Origin: Protula sp. h YS-2021
Lineage: Eukaryota > Annelida > Polychaeta > Sabellida > Serpulidae
Reading direction: 5' to 3'
Length of the DNA stretch: 64,000 nucleotides
Assembly (NCBI GenBank): GCA_949752745.1
Contig: OX457026.1
Span: 37,676,723-37,740,722, forward strand
Shown here: in pieces, positions 35,101 to 45,944 of the stretch
Numbering within the stretch: the stretch's first letter is position 1
Layout of the letters: every line of letters starts with the position of its first letter
Translations under genes and position numbers: made by a program
Notes under the pieces: generated by a model
The model's input: only the letters and a program-made list of their open reading frames with translations
What the model was told of the DNA's origin: nothing
Databases searched by the model: none

Positions 35101-37100
35101 TGTGTCTATTGTAGACACTTCATTTTATTAACACTCGAGAACGAGACGTCAAATGAGCTTCAAACTTGGGAGGATTATGCCTTGGGTTGGTCCGCCGGTT
35201 GAGATTGTATTTGACGTAAATTGGACAAGGTCTGACGTCATATGACGTCAAAACGTGACAGGTGAGTCATGACTGCAAAACGAAACGTCGGATTAGCTTC
35301 ATACTTGGTAGGATATATGCTGTCGGTGGATCCAACGGCTCGTATAGTATTTGGCTTATGACAAGCAACTCACCATTTTGGCACTTATCTGTCCCCTCCC
35401 CCCCCCCCCCCCCACACCGAGGTGAGTTATCTATGCATAGTTATGAAGGCTGCCTTTCTAGTGCTGTTTGGCTCATGAAAATTTGGGACCATCTTCAAGA
35501 CTCGAATAAAAAGATGCGCAATTCAACCTGTTTGTGGTGCTCACTTTCTAGACCCGGATGCAAATGAAGTACAGTAAAATTTGTTTAGAGAACCCATCTT
35601 CAAGACCCAGATAAAAGACGCACAGCAAAATCTGTTTTCGGTGACCATCTTGCAGAATCGGACAAAATATACAGTAACCCTGCTGGTCTGACCATCTAAA
35701 GGCGCGGATAAAAAAAGAAAATAAATACTTACAGTAAAACGTCTGAAGGGAACATCTTCCCGACCTGGATAAAAAGAAATACAGTAAAATCTGTTTGCGG
35801 CTGCTTTCTATACCCGGATAAAAAGAACGTAGAGTATAAACCCAGTTTCATAGTGACCACATTCCACATTGCTACACCTGCACCCGGACGTGTATAGAAA
35901 TTGAGGATTAAGATACCCACAACTCATACCCCCCCCCCCCTCCTCCCCTTCAGATATGAGATAACAGAATTGTCAAAATAACCTCGTAAACCGCGGGTGA
36001 GGCAAGCGGTGGAGAAGGGAGGACTGTCGGGGGAAATATTTGTTTTTGTTTGCAAAAACAAAACGGCAATAGCTGGCTAATACCTATGTTATATATGTTT
36101 GGTTACACTGGTGTTGGTGTGCAGTAGTCGCTCTAGTTTAGAGCTGTGAGATCTCGATCTCTTGCATCCCACATTGTCCCATATGATTTATCGTTTGTTT
36201 GCATTTTACCGGGCAAGTATAATAAACGCCCGTCTGATTTTGTACCTCCATAATTATAATTTCATCAGTTTAGATTTCAAATGATTGTACATAGCATTTG
36301 GTGGCTATGTAACAAGAGGTTTAATTATTTAGTGTTCAAGGCAGCATATTGATCAACTAACTCAAACGCCTCTGGATTTGTTCCTTATCGATAATATTGA
36401 ACATTTTTGCAATGCCTCTTAATCATTGTAGATGTAAGAAGCCAAATTATTTACATTGATTGCGGTGAGATTCTTTCATGCAAGGAACCATCAAAGCAGT
36501 TACAATCTGAACTAAAACTCTATAAATGTACCCAGAGAATGAGTCCGAACCAATGTTGTTGTGTTTTGAATGTTTAGGGGATACTCTCATTTGGAAGATA
36601 GAGACGAGTGTTCGGCAAGCACACAGCGGCAAGATTCCTGGTCAGGCTGGAACGACGAGGGCTGGGGAAGTGAGCAATCGAAAGCTCCGCCAAAGGCTAA
36701 AAACGACAAGTCGCTAAAAACGACTCAACGCAGTCAGGATGACTGGGAGAACTGGAGCAACGCCACACCAGTAAAGAAGGAAGAGGACTCGGAGAATGAG
36801 CTGGAGAAGTGGCTCAATGATGACAACTGGGGCAGCAGCGTCGGGTCTAATGGCGATGGGGGCAAGAAGAAATCGAGTAAGTCTAAGTCACAGTCATCGA
36901 AGAAATCGTCCACAAAAGTGAGCACTCCGCAAGAACCCGCTGTGGATAACTTGATAGACTTTGGAAATGACGATTCAGCGACGAATAACGAAGGCTGGGA
37001 GACAGAAAAGTGGGCCACAGAAGACGATGACTGGCAGACGTTAGAGCTGGACAATTCTAGTCACAACGCGAAAAGCGCTAAAAGCAGTAAAGCTGATTGA
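29167..37100 (+). CDS. ARFGAP1: ADP-ribosylation factor GTPase-activating protein 1
   Basis: This protein stimulates GTP hydrolysis on Arf1 at the Golgi and so controls COPI coat dynamics. Eleven coding exons join in exact phase to 531 codons plus stop: 29167-29226, 29365-29474, 29743-29914, 30675-30898, 31815-31883, 32336-32432, 32896-32985, 33593-33658, 34149-34208, 34861-34985 and 36578-37100. The GAP domain (residues ~1-120) has the zinc finger Cys22-x2-Cys25-x16-Cys42-x2-Cys45 and the catalytic arginine Arg50 in GKHRGLG, followed by [12 protein letters not shown]. Then come [12 protein letters not shown] and two Ser/Thr/Gly-rich curvature-sensing ALPS-like segments, [17 protein letters not shown] (~239-255) and [15 protein letters not shown]...GWKNMTNLF (~302-335). 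The acidic, Trp-rich C-terminus has repeated DDW/DGW-like motifs. Its length is somewhat above that of vertebrate ARFGAP1. Exon 5 starts three bases before a GATGAA that looks like a codon start but is not one. Introns 4 and 10 carry minisatellites. Confidence 0.96.
30160..30300. repeat. Poly-T/poly-G and poly-C runs in ArfGAP1 intron 3
   Basis: A T run joined to a G run lies at ~30159-30190 and a C run at ~30283-30296. Simple sequence only. Confidence 0.85.
30955..31575. repeat. ~42-bp minisatellite in ArfGAP1 intron 4
   Basis: Units resemble AATCATGAAGGGGGTGGTG then GTAAGCATGGGTGGGACTAT, ~42 bp long and 13-15 in number. Some units are halves. Because 42 is a multiple of three, stop-free frames persist on both strands (plus 31206-31655 and minus 31556-31221). 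The peptides are pure repeat and lack splice support, so they are not called as genes. Confidence 0.85.
32495..32590. repeat. Fragment of the GTCGTACCCAA element family
   Basis: GTTGCACCCAAATTGGTCAC, GTCGTACCCAAATG and ATCGTACCCAGAA repeat in line, matching the end repeats of the miniature element at 45015-45318. No opposite end is clear. It lies in ArfGAP1 intron 6. Confidence 0.5.
34259..34370. mobile_element. Degraded GTCGCC-type miniature element
   Basis: GGCTTGAGGCTTCGCAACAT, TTCCGGTCGCAC, TTGGTCGCCATATCG and ATATCTCAACCCA mirror the ends and interior of 25540-25742. It lies in ArfGAP1 intron 9. Confidence 0.55.
35046..35066. repeat. (TA)n microsatellite
   Basis: About ten TA units in ArfGAP1 intron 10, just before a GTGTGTATGTAGTGTGTGCG stretch. 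Confidence 0.85.
35138..35375. repeat. ~135-bp tandem duplication with TGACGTCA
   Basis: The unit GAACGAGACGTCAAATGAGC...TTCAAACTTGGGAGGAT...GCC recurs at 35143 and in diverged form at 35278 (AAACGAAACGTCGGATTAGC...TTCATACTTGGTAGGAT). Between them lies TCTGACGTCATATGACGTCA. It may be related to 22329-22870. Confidence 0.65.
35485..35860. repeat. ~58-bp tandem repeat, about 6-7 units
   Basis: The consensus is GACCATCTTCAAGACCCGGA then TAAAAAGA(N)GCACAGTAAAATCTGTTTGCGG. Units begin near 35488, 35589, 35646, 35688, 35748 and 35806, with variable spacing. It lies in ArfGAP1 intron 10 and is bordered by C runs (~35398-35414 and ~35930-35941). Confidence 0.75.
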
Positions 37101-38114
37101 ATAGAAAACACGAAATAATTTGTCAAAAGTAGTATGAATTTAGGAAAATCCTTCGTTTTGTACAGTATTTGAGAGTTTGATTTATTAATGGGCACTTGAC
37201 CATTCCGTAAAATCATTTACTTCAGTCACTGAATAGAAAGTTGTCTGTTGGGATACGGATGACTTTAGGGTAATCGCGAGCATTTAGTTCAGGTAAAGCC
37301 ACTTTGGCAAGTGCGTTCTGTTTGTCAGTTTGGAATACTACCAAGTACTCAAGCACACAACTAAGACCCAGAGGGGGGTGGGGGTGGGGGGGGGGATAGA
37401 CGGTGAAAAACAGTATATCTGTCCTAAACCGTATTATCTGTTTGAAGAACATCCTCCAACACAAAAGTATGGTAGTCTGCTGACTCACTTGTTGTGACAC
37501 CGCTTTAGTTCTTCGGAATTCTATTTCAAGTGAATAGTTGTTATTTTGTTGGGGGAAATATTGATTAAATGTCGCATCAATTTGTTTAATCCGTGCACAT
37601 AGCTGCGAGCTGAAAATACGAGTTAAATACTGTTAAAAATAGTCAGTTTTAAGGCAACAGCGTTGACCAGCTTGTGCGGCCTTAGGGAGTTATTAAAATA
37701 TGGCAGGCTGACAGTATACGAGTAGGCGCAAGGGTGTTCCATTCCATGTATTGTGTGTTCTGTTTAAATATATGTGGCGTGGCAGTGTTGACCACTGCTG
37801 TAATATCTGTGTATAGAAGTATGGGAGATTTGAAATAATGTAGCGGAGTGAGGTGCACTCTGGGTAAAATGTGCTATGCCTGAGTCTCATTAGTCAATTT
37901 AGTCTGCAGTTTGTTTTGTAGAAAAGAGTGTACTTTGCCGTTGTGCACTATAATATTTGTATAGTTGGTACTGTGTCGTATAGAGATATATAAAACTGCT
38001 GTTTTCATGTTTTTGTTTGACTTGATCAGTCAAGAGCAGGTTTCTGTGAAAAAGTTTTTTTTAAAATTGCTTGCATGAAGCAGACGGAGATGTTGTTCCG
38101 AAGAGAGGAATAAA
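37101..38114 (+). promoter_or_regulatory. ArfGAP1 3' untranslated region with poly(A) signal
   Basis: AATAAA at 38109-38114 is the first canonical signal on this strand after the stop. It implies a ~1-kb 3' UTR. No other gene is seen here. A G-rich run lies at 37372-37394. Confidence 0.45.
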
Positions 38115-38610
38115 ATGGATAGCAGAAAAAAACTCACTTATTCAAGACACGTAAGTTCTACTACTGGTGTGGATTGAAAGTTATAGTTTGCTAAAAAATA
38201 TATTTTTTGTTGGTTTTAAGTTTCCATGAAGTACACAACAACTTTGGAATCATAGCAAATGCTTCGGAGTCTTATGTTGTGGCTCAAAGCGATATCCTCA
38301 ATCAGATACAACAGGAATATCGTGCTCATCTTAACCCCGTTTTACACATCAGATTTCGATGGTGGCAAAGTATAGAGACACTGTCGGTTTATTGGGAAAT
38401 AGGTTACTACTAAGATTTGCTCGTCATACAAGACGAAACAGCCATGTCGTTTTTTACATTGCATTTGCTCAGATGTTTCGTTGAACTGATTACTGAAGTG
38501 TTATTTCGAAATGAAAATTTGGGCCCTCTTTGTGAGGAGAATTGTACTGTGTCAACTCGGATTGGTTACTCGAGTTGTCCAAGGACAGGTTTCTCTAGGA
38601 ATTCTGCTAG

Positions 38611-40733
38611 CAGTGTTGCCACACCGTCCTGCTTTTTGCAGATGTCCTGCTTTTTTTTGCATTTTCGGTAAACGTCCTGCTTTTGTCCTGCTTTTGAGCT
38701 AAAAAGGGCAAATGTCCTGCTTTTGTCCTGCTTTTAGCAAAATTGTGAAATCTCGCCCAGCTTTTATCCTGCTTTTATAATTCATTATTTAGTTCAAGAT
38801 CAGATATTTTTTTGACGCCTTCGGCGCCTCTGCCTTGATTTTTTCAGTGTTTGTACAGAACGTGACTATTAGCAGGGTTTGGTGGATCGTTCTTTTTTTT
38901 TTTTTTAAAGATTTAGTCTTTATTTTCGCATCGTTCTTTTTTTTTCCTCAAGACGTACTTTTTTCTACAAGCGTTCTTTATTGTTCTTTTTTAAGCCCCA
39001 GCTTCTTTCAGAAGCAGGGGCTATAACAGTTGTTGAAAGTATGTGCGAATAATCGCTTTTACGGTGAAAAATCGTATATTATCCCAGGATTCTAGCCTAG
39101 ATGTCTTGAAATTTTTGCGGAAGGTAGGGCGCATGTGTCCACCTGGCTATTACTTTTTTGGCGATTCGCCAAAAATTGGCGAAAACATTAGCGAAAAACC
39201 AATTTTTTTTCGTAAAGTCTTAACTACTTCTAGGAAATGAATCTTACTGTTTTGAAAGTTTCAGATAAGTTAGCAGGCTTTTCCTACTACCTAGCTATTA
39301 CTTTTTTTTGGTGGTTGGCCAATAACTGACGAAAAAAAATTTCTGTAAAATCTTTACTAACTGCTGAACAATAGTCTTGCCGTGTTGGAATTTAAAGTGA
39401 AGGTTGCAGGTGTTACCACCTACCTGACTGTAACTTCTTTAGCGAGTCGCCAAAAATATTGGCGAATATTTTCGTACCGTCTTAACCATTTCCAGGAAAG
39501 TAATCTTACTGTCTTGAAATTTTAAGTGAAGGTAGCAGGCGTTACTCCTTCCCTTTTGGTGATTGGCCAAAAATTTTGTCGAAAACAAAATTAAGTAAAA
39601 CCTTAACTAACTGCTGGAAAATATGTTACTGTGTAGAAATTTAAAGTAAAGGTAGCAGGAGATACCACCGAGCCAGGTGTTACTTTTATTGGTGATTCAC
39701 CAAACATTGGCGAAAATTTTGGAGAAACACCAAAAATATAAGTAAAATCTTAACTAACGGCTGGAAAGCAATCTTACTGTCTTCAGATTTTAAGTAAAGT
39801 CGCAGGAGTTACCACCTACCTGGCTGTACCTTTTTGTGGCGATTTGGCAAAAATTGGCAAAAATATTGGCAAAAAGCGAAATTTTGTTTTAAAATCTTAA
39901 TTCCTTCTAGGAAAGTAATCTTACTGTCTTTAAATTTTAAGTGAGAAGAGCAAGCGTTTCTACATATCTGGCTATTACTTTTTTTTTGTGATTGGTCAAA
40001 AATTGGCGAAAGTTCTGGCCAAAAAAAACAAAATTTTTCAGTAAAATCTTAACTAACTGCTGGAAAATAATCCTACTGTCTTGAAATTTTAGATGAAGGT
40101 AGGAGTTACTACTTATCTGGCTATTACTTATTTTGGCGATTCGCCAAAAATTGACGAAAACCCAACAAATTTTCGGTAAAATCTTGACGGGCTCCAGGAA
40201 AATAGTTCAGGTCTTGAAATTTTACGTAAAATTTGCTGACCTTCCTACCTACCTGTGCTGGTACAATTTTTGGTGATTGGAACAAAAATTGGCGAAAATT
40301 TTGGCTAAAATCTAAAAAACGAAATTCCATAAATTCTGAGCTAACCCCAGTAAAATAGTATTACTGCTTTGAAATTTTAAGTAACGGTAGTAATCAATAT
40401 TACCTAACTGGCTACGAATGTTTAGTGATTGGCAAAAAATCGGCGGATTTTTTGACGAAAAAGAAAATTTTATGGTGAGGGATTTTTACTATTTGTGACG
40501 TTTGCATTCCCGTCGTCATGAAAATTGTAAGTAAAGTTTTAATTTTTGAACTCCAGAATTAAGTGCAGTTTTCCTTTATGTTCTGGCGCTGCCCATACGT
40601 GGTTATATCGAGTTAAGTCACTTTTTAAACTAAAATATTGCGTCCTGCTTTTGTCCTGCTTTTTTTAAAAAATTCGTCCTGCTTTTGGCAGGACAGCGTC
40701 CTGCTTTTAGCTTAAAAGGGCGTGGTAACACTG
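38611..40733. mobile_element. CAGTGTTGCCAC-ended element with internal tandem array
   Basis: The left end CAGTGTTGCCACACC and the reverse complement of the right end, CAGTGTTACCACGCCC, are TIRs. Both sides carry subterminal copies of GTCCTGCTTTTGTCCTGCTT, in opposite orientation. The interior (about 39050-40480) is ~10 units of ~143 bp with the landmarks TTGGCGATTCGCCAAAAATT, GTAAAATCTTAACTAACTGC and CTTACTGTCTTGAAATTTTA. There is no transposase. The flanks TGCTAG / TGCTGG hint at a 6-bp target duplication. Confidence 0.75.
38994..39022. other. Inverted repeat inside the 38.6-40.7 kb element
   Basis: AGCCCCAGCTTCT and AGAAGCAGGGGCT form a 13-bp stem with one mismatch and a 3-base loop. Confidence 0.7.
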
Positions 40734-43700
40734 TGCTGGTCTCATTGGCAGTCTATGAATTAATTGCATTTTTATGAATTACAATTAAAAGTAATTACAA
40801 TCTTTCACTTGCACTTTATTGCAATTTCGTTTCTTGCAGTCGAAATAAACAACCATCTCTCCCGCTTGCCTCAAGTTGCGATGTCATTGATTGCAATTAC
40901 AACTTATATCTTTCTCTGCCGCCCATATTCTGTTGCTCTTTCACGGATTGCGCTTATCGCAGTCCTTTCTTTTATGTAAAAAAATCAGCAGTTTTACACA
41001 CACATATATTAAATAACTTTAAAAAAGATGTCAGTCGTTGTTTTTAAGAAAAGAAGTAAGGTTTTTTTGTCATAGATAAGTACTAACAACAATTCAAAAA
41101 CCTGAAGGCAAAACATGCATGAGAAATCATGAAAATGGTGTATAAAATGTAACCCAAAAAAAAAGTATGGTGAGTTGGTATACCAATTCAGGCGAGTTGG
41201 AATTATGGTGACTTGTCCTGATCACCCCCCCCCCCCCCTCACCTGCCCCCCCCCCCCCTTCCCTGTATTGCCCGCCGGGAAACAAATTCTTATTATCCGG
41301 CGTCTAATAAGTTATTGAATGTTTCTTCTGTTGTATAAGCTGTCAAACTGCAGCAGCCGACCTGATTTATGACATGGGCTGCTCTTTAAGCCAGTCAGCA
41401 AGGGTCTTGGTCTTCGTATAGTATTAAGAGGATAGGTTACATGCACTTTTTGCCACAATGGCAGGTGAGGTTTAAGTGTTAGCTGTTTAAAACAAGTATG
41501 TTTTGGCGAAGTGTTCATTCAACGTACAACCAATTATTGTCCTGACCTAGACTGTCTTGTTTGGAAAAAAGTGTCGAGAAAACTTAATGTAGCACACAGT
41601 CTGTTGTCTGGTGAGAGTAATGGCGTTTGGTGGAATTGTTACGAGTGGAGTACAATTGTACTGTATTTTACCCTCCTACAATTTCGGTTCCTCAAGCAGA
41701 AGTCTGTATTTTCTGATTTGAGAGTTCAAATATTCGGATAACGTATAAATAAATGTGTATTTATTGCCGTTTTATAAAGGATCTAATAACTCAAAATGGC
41801 TTCTCGCCGTGTGGTTTTACATGCAAAATTCGGGGACGCAATTATACTCAATGGTCGTCTACAATAAATTATAAAGGATAAAGTATTATTTTTGTTCTTT
41901 TTTTCTCTTCTTTTTTTTTACTCATCTACGACAAGAAATCTTTAAAATTCCCAGTTTTAGAACCAGTAAATATTGGAATTATACTTTTTCAGCCAAGATG
42001 CATATCACGCACATCTGTTTGTCGCCTGTCCACCTGCTTGTTCACCTTTAGAAAATAAATAACATCTTTTATTCCTATTGTTCTGGAAAGAATTACCCAT
42101 GAATTACCCATTAGAATTAGTCTCCCCGACAGGGGGGGGGGGGCGCAGTGTTTTGTAGGTTCTGTGGGTATGTTGACGTGTTTGTGTGTGCAAGTCTGTT
42201 GTGAACAAAATGTTATGCACAAGATATCTCAGAAACTAATTTCAATCGATTTCAAACTCAGTCTGTTTGTTCCTTTGATAGGTCGGACGCTTCTGTCAAC
42301 CTTTAAGCATATTTTAATAAAACCATCAAATAAGAAGAAATTAAATAGGTCTCAAGTGAAAGTGTACGATACATCCCTGTACGCTGAAGTGCACTGGCCG
42401 TTCTACTTTTAGAACACCTCCATTCTTTCCTCTGTTTACTGTAATATATATGACAAGAATTCGTGCAATCAGAGAATACTTGCATTCCATGAAATTTCAA
42501 GCGTATTCGCTGTTACCGTCAAGGAATACATGAATTCCCTTAAACTTTCAGGTAGTACTCGCATTCCCAGAAATAAAGAGTACTTCACTATACGATGTCC
42601 TTGAACGCTTCAAAGAATTTATGTAAACTAAGCAAATATTGTCAATGAATACAAATATCATATCCCAAATAATACGGAAAACGAAGCAAATACTGTCATT
42701 CAACAGAAATATCATATCCCTAATAAGAAATAGCTATTGTACAGCTCTGAAATTTAGTTAGAAGTGTAACGGCATTAGATTCAAAACATGGTCGTTCAAA
42801 TTAGAAACGACCATTATACTCAGAAACAGTGGCTGGGGGGGGGGGGGGGGGGTGAGCAGATGACCATTTATTGAACATTGTTGTTAATGCTGGCAAATAT
42901 TTATGGTCAAATCAAAATAATATCACATATCACATATGTTAGTTAAAACATAGCTCTGTTTAACAACTTAATTCACGATGTTAAGTATTCAGCTTATAGA
43001 CAATGTTGTACCCAACAAGTTTTTTAAAAGGGAGTATGATCAGAAGTAATCGGACAGGATCTGTGATGTGAACAGCATTTTCGTGTTGCTCTTAAAGTTA
43101 TCAATTTATTTGGCTAGTTTTTATCGAACCGATTACAAAAATACTACGATTCCACCGAAGATCTGCCTGGGAGGAGGGAAGGGACCGGAGGGAAAGAAAG
43201 AAGAAAAGAGAGAAAGGAAAAAAAAGACATTAATGTAGCATGGGACTTTCTATGCTTCTGCGATAGGCAGAACTATAAATATTGCCTGCTAAACCGATAG
43301 AGGAAGAAAATGAAAAACATTCGTCTTGAGCGGGGCTTGAGCATCGTAGGCTAAGGCGTTACCGACTTCATCAGCCTACGATTGGCGATAAAATTGGTGA
43401 CGAAGTGGGAGAACAGTGTGATTTTTCTGAAGTTGGATCTTGTTTCCCCAACATGCTGGCCAAAAAAAAAAAAAAAGAAGGGTGGGCCTGATGCAGGTAC
43501 GTGAGGGGAACATTCCTTTAAGATGTCAATGTAGTCGGACCGGATTTGTAGTACGAGTAACATTTTTTGTGTTTTCTAAAAATTGGCCAATATATTGACC
43601 AATTTTATCAAAATCGACAAAACAAAATACAAGCTGTGTGGAGGATTTTTCAGGGAACATTCCTGCCATATTTCAAAACGATCGAACCAGAAATGTAGGA

Positions 43701-45014
43701 AGAGTAACATGTTTTAAAATTGTTTGCACATACATACACAGAAGTGGAGGAAAGATAACCCCGCAAGTGATAAGAAAAGTCCACCGAAGGTAGTCGGCTT
43801 GGCTCAAAATAGCAAGATAGAGGAACAGCCTTGTAAAATATTAGAACGATGGCTCTAAACCCTTGGAAGAGTACGTTTTAAGAACATTTTTAGATACGCA
43901 CATACAAACGACGCAAATAAAGCTTTGCTGAACCAGCCGATTTCAAGCCGGCTGGTCTAGAAACTCACCATAAACTGAAGTGGTTTGAGAATCAGTTTTG
44001 GTGGGTGCGTAGTTTAAAAATATAGAGCGACATAACCAACTCAACAGCGCTCGGCTGGAATGAAAAGCCACTTTATTATTTGCTGTATTTTATTTTCATA
44101 AAGAAAACATACTTAAATAATCAGCAGTTTTAAAATATTCACTAAAATGAATGAGCGAAACAAAAAACACCCTAAAGGCAGGGCAGGAACAAAGCAAAAC
44201 ATAAAGAAACACATGTGACCTTGTGGCAGCCAACGACAAGTTTACCAAGTGAGTATTTCAGCATATAACCAATTCATGTGTTACTTTCATTTACATTTTG
44301 CTTTACTGATCAAGTCAAGCCTAACGAAGTCTCTTCTCTTGTACCCGATTCACAAGCAGTTCCACCAAATACAACACTTTACAACAAAACAAATGCGACA
44401 ACTAGACTTACATGGCAACTTCTTTGAACACATCTGGTATTACATTTAAGTCAGAACAACACAAACGCCAAGTGTTATTAGATGTAACTCATACGCATCG
44501 GAATATTTTAAGTATGGCTATTAATAATCACAGAGGTTTAAACTGGAAACATTCCCAGTAATTTAATAAAATCACGGAAAGTATCCACTCGCCAGAACTA
44601 TCGTTGAGAGAATTTTCCTTTCCCTACCAGCGACCCTTTGCACTGCCGTGGGTGTTGGCATAACATGCTTCCCTACGCCAAGTTTTCCCAGCCCGTTTTG
44701 TCGTTTGATGAAACTTCTTTCATTTTGTCGAGTTTAACACGTTAACATTTGATTAAGTCTGATCTTGACACGTCACTTAACATTATACTGGCTCTATCAG
44801 TAAGTTCTTCTTCAAAACACTTTTATTCCTTTAAAGGCAGTTAGCACTATAAATAAACTATAAATAGCAAACCTATTTTCGACAAGTACAAAGAAATGCA
44901 ACAGTCGTCAAGTGCCATTTTTTATTTCACACCTGCACAGCTAACTACGCCCAGTTTATTGAAAATAGAACAGATTTAATAGATTCGGCCTTTCCCCCTC
45001 CACACCGGGACTGG
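40734..45014. other. Intergenic, repeats only
   Basis: No gene was recognised. It includes C runs (~41226-41260), a G run at 42133-42143 and another at 42836-42852. A ~0.3-kb single unit of the 48.5-49.3 kb tandem family lies at 42140-42415. Loosely repeated segments at 43330-43930 share GGGAACATTCCT, CCGGATTTGTAG/ACCAGAAATGTAG and GAGTAACAT(T/G)TTTT at ~200-bp spacing. Confidence 0.55.
42140..42415. repeat. Single-unit copy of the 48.5-49.7 kb repeat family
   Basis: AACAAAATGTTATGCACAAG, TATCTCAGAAA, CAAACTC.GT.TGTTCCTT and TCGGACGCTTCTGTCAACCT correspond in order to 48555-48650. GAAATTAAATAGGTCTCAAG with TGAAAGTGTACGA matches 49688-49715. Confidence 0.65.
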
Positions 45015-45318
45015 AGAAGTTGTACCCAAGACTAGTCGTACCCAAGACAGGTCGTACCCAAGACAGGTCGTACCCAAATTGGACAGGTCGTACCCAAACT
45101 CCCAGTGTATACAACCGAAAATAAACTGAGAAAATGTGTAAGTAAATTAATAAAAATATAAACAAATTACATAGAACGATATAATCATTCACCAATTTGT
45201 TACAAAGTAGAAGTACAAATACTTTCATAATTTTTTTTTTGTGGGTGCGACTTGTCCACAAAATTTTGGGTACGACCTGTCGAATTTGGGTGCGACCTGT
45301 CTTGGGTACGACTTGTCT
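45015..45318. mobile_element. GTCGTACCCAA-type miniature element
   Basis: The left end AGAAGTTGTACCCAAGAC and the reverse complement of the right end, AGACAAGTCGTACCCAAGAC, are TIRs. Four tandem GTCGTACCCAAGACAG units lie on the left and three inverted ones on the right. The element is 304 bp and non-coding. It lies beyond the 3' end of the MTFR1-like gene. Confidence 0.75.
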
Positions 45319-45944
45319 ATAAGCCTTCCACACATGCAAATTGAATTTGGCACCAATTGCTGTACACAATCTTGCATTTTTTCTTTACAAATTTTGTCAA
45401 CAAATAAAATAATGGACAGCATGATGTGGATTTTATCGACACCACTAAATCAGCACAGACTAGTTTGAATTCCATATCACGTTCAGGATTACACAGGCGC
45501 ACACGACCGATCACGTCATAACTGGTTATTCTGTCTAGATTCCAAACGTCAAAATAATCAATTCAAATCAGCAGAAGGAAATCACAACGTCACAGGACGT
45601 TTAAAAATGGCAGAATATCAACCGGAATAAAATAAAAACAACGAATTTGTAACCATAAACGATGGCGAAAAAATAGTGGTTAGTTTCTTCAGACATTTTG
45701 ACATTTGATTAGACCTTGGGGGCACCTTCCTGAAAATTCCCTTACCATATCGTATGAACGTTTGTTGATTTACGAATAATTTGCGTGTAAATTCATCTCC
45801 GAAGATATCTCAGACATTCTATAATCTACAAAGACAAAAACCAATTTACAATTGTTCCTTTTACAATGTTTGTGCGCGTTCATTTATTCACGCCAAGGCT
45901 TAAATGCTGATGTGACCTGCGAGGCTTCTCGCTTGGGGACGGCT

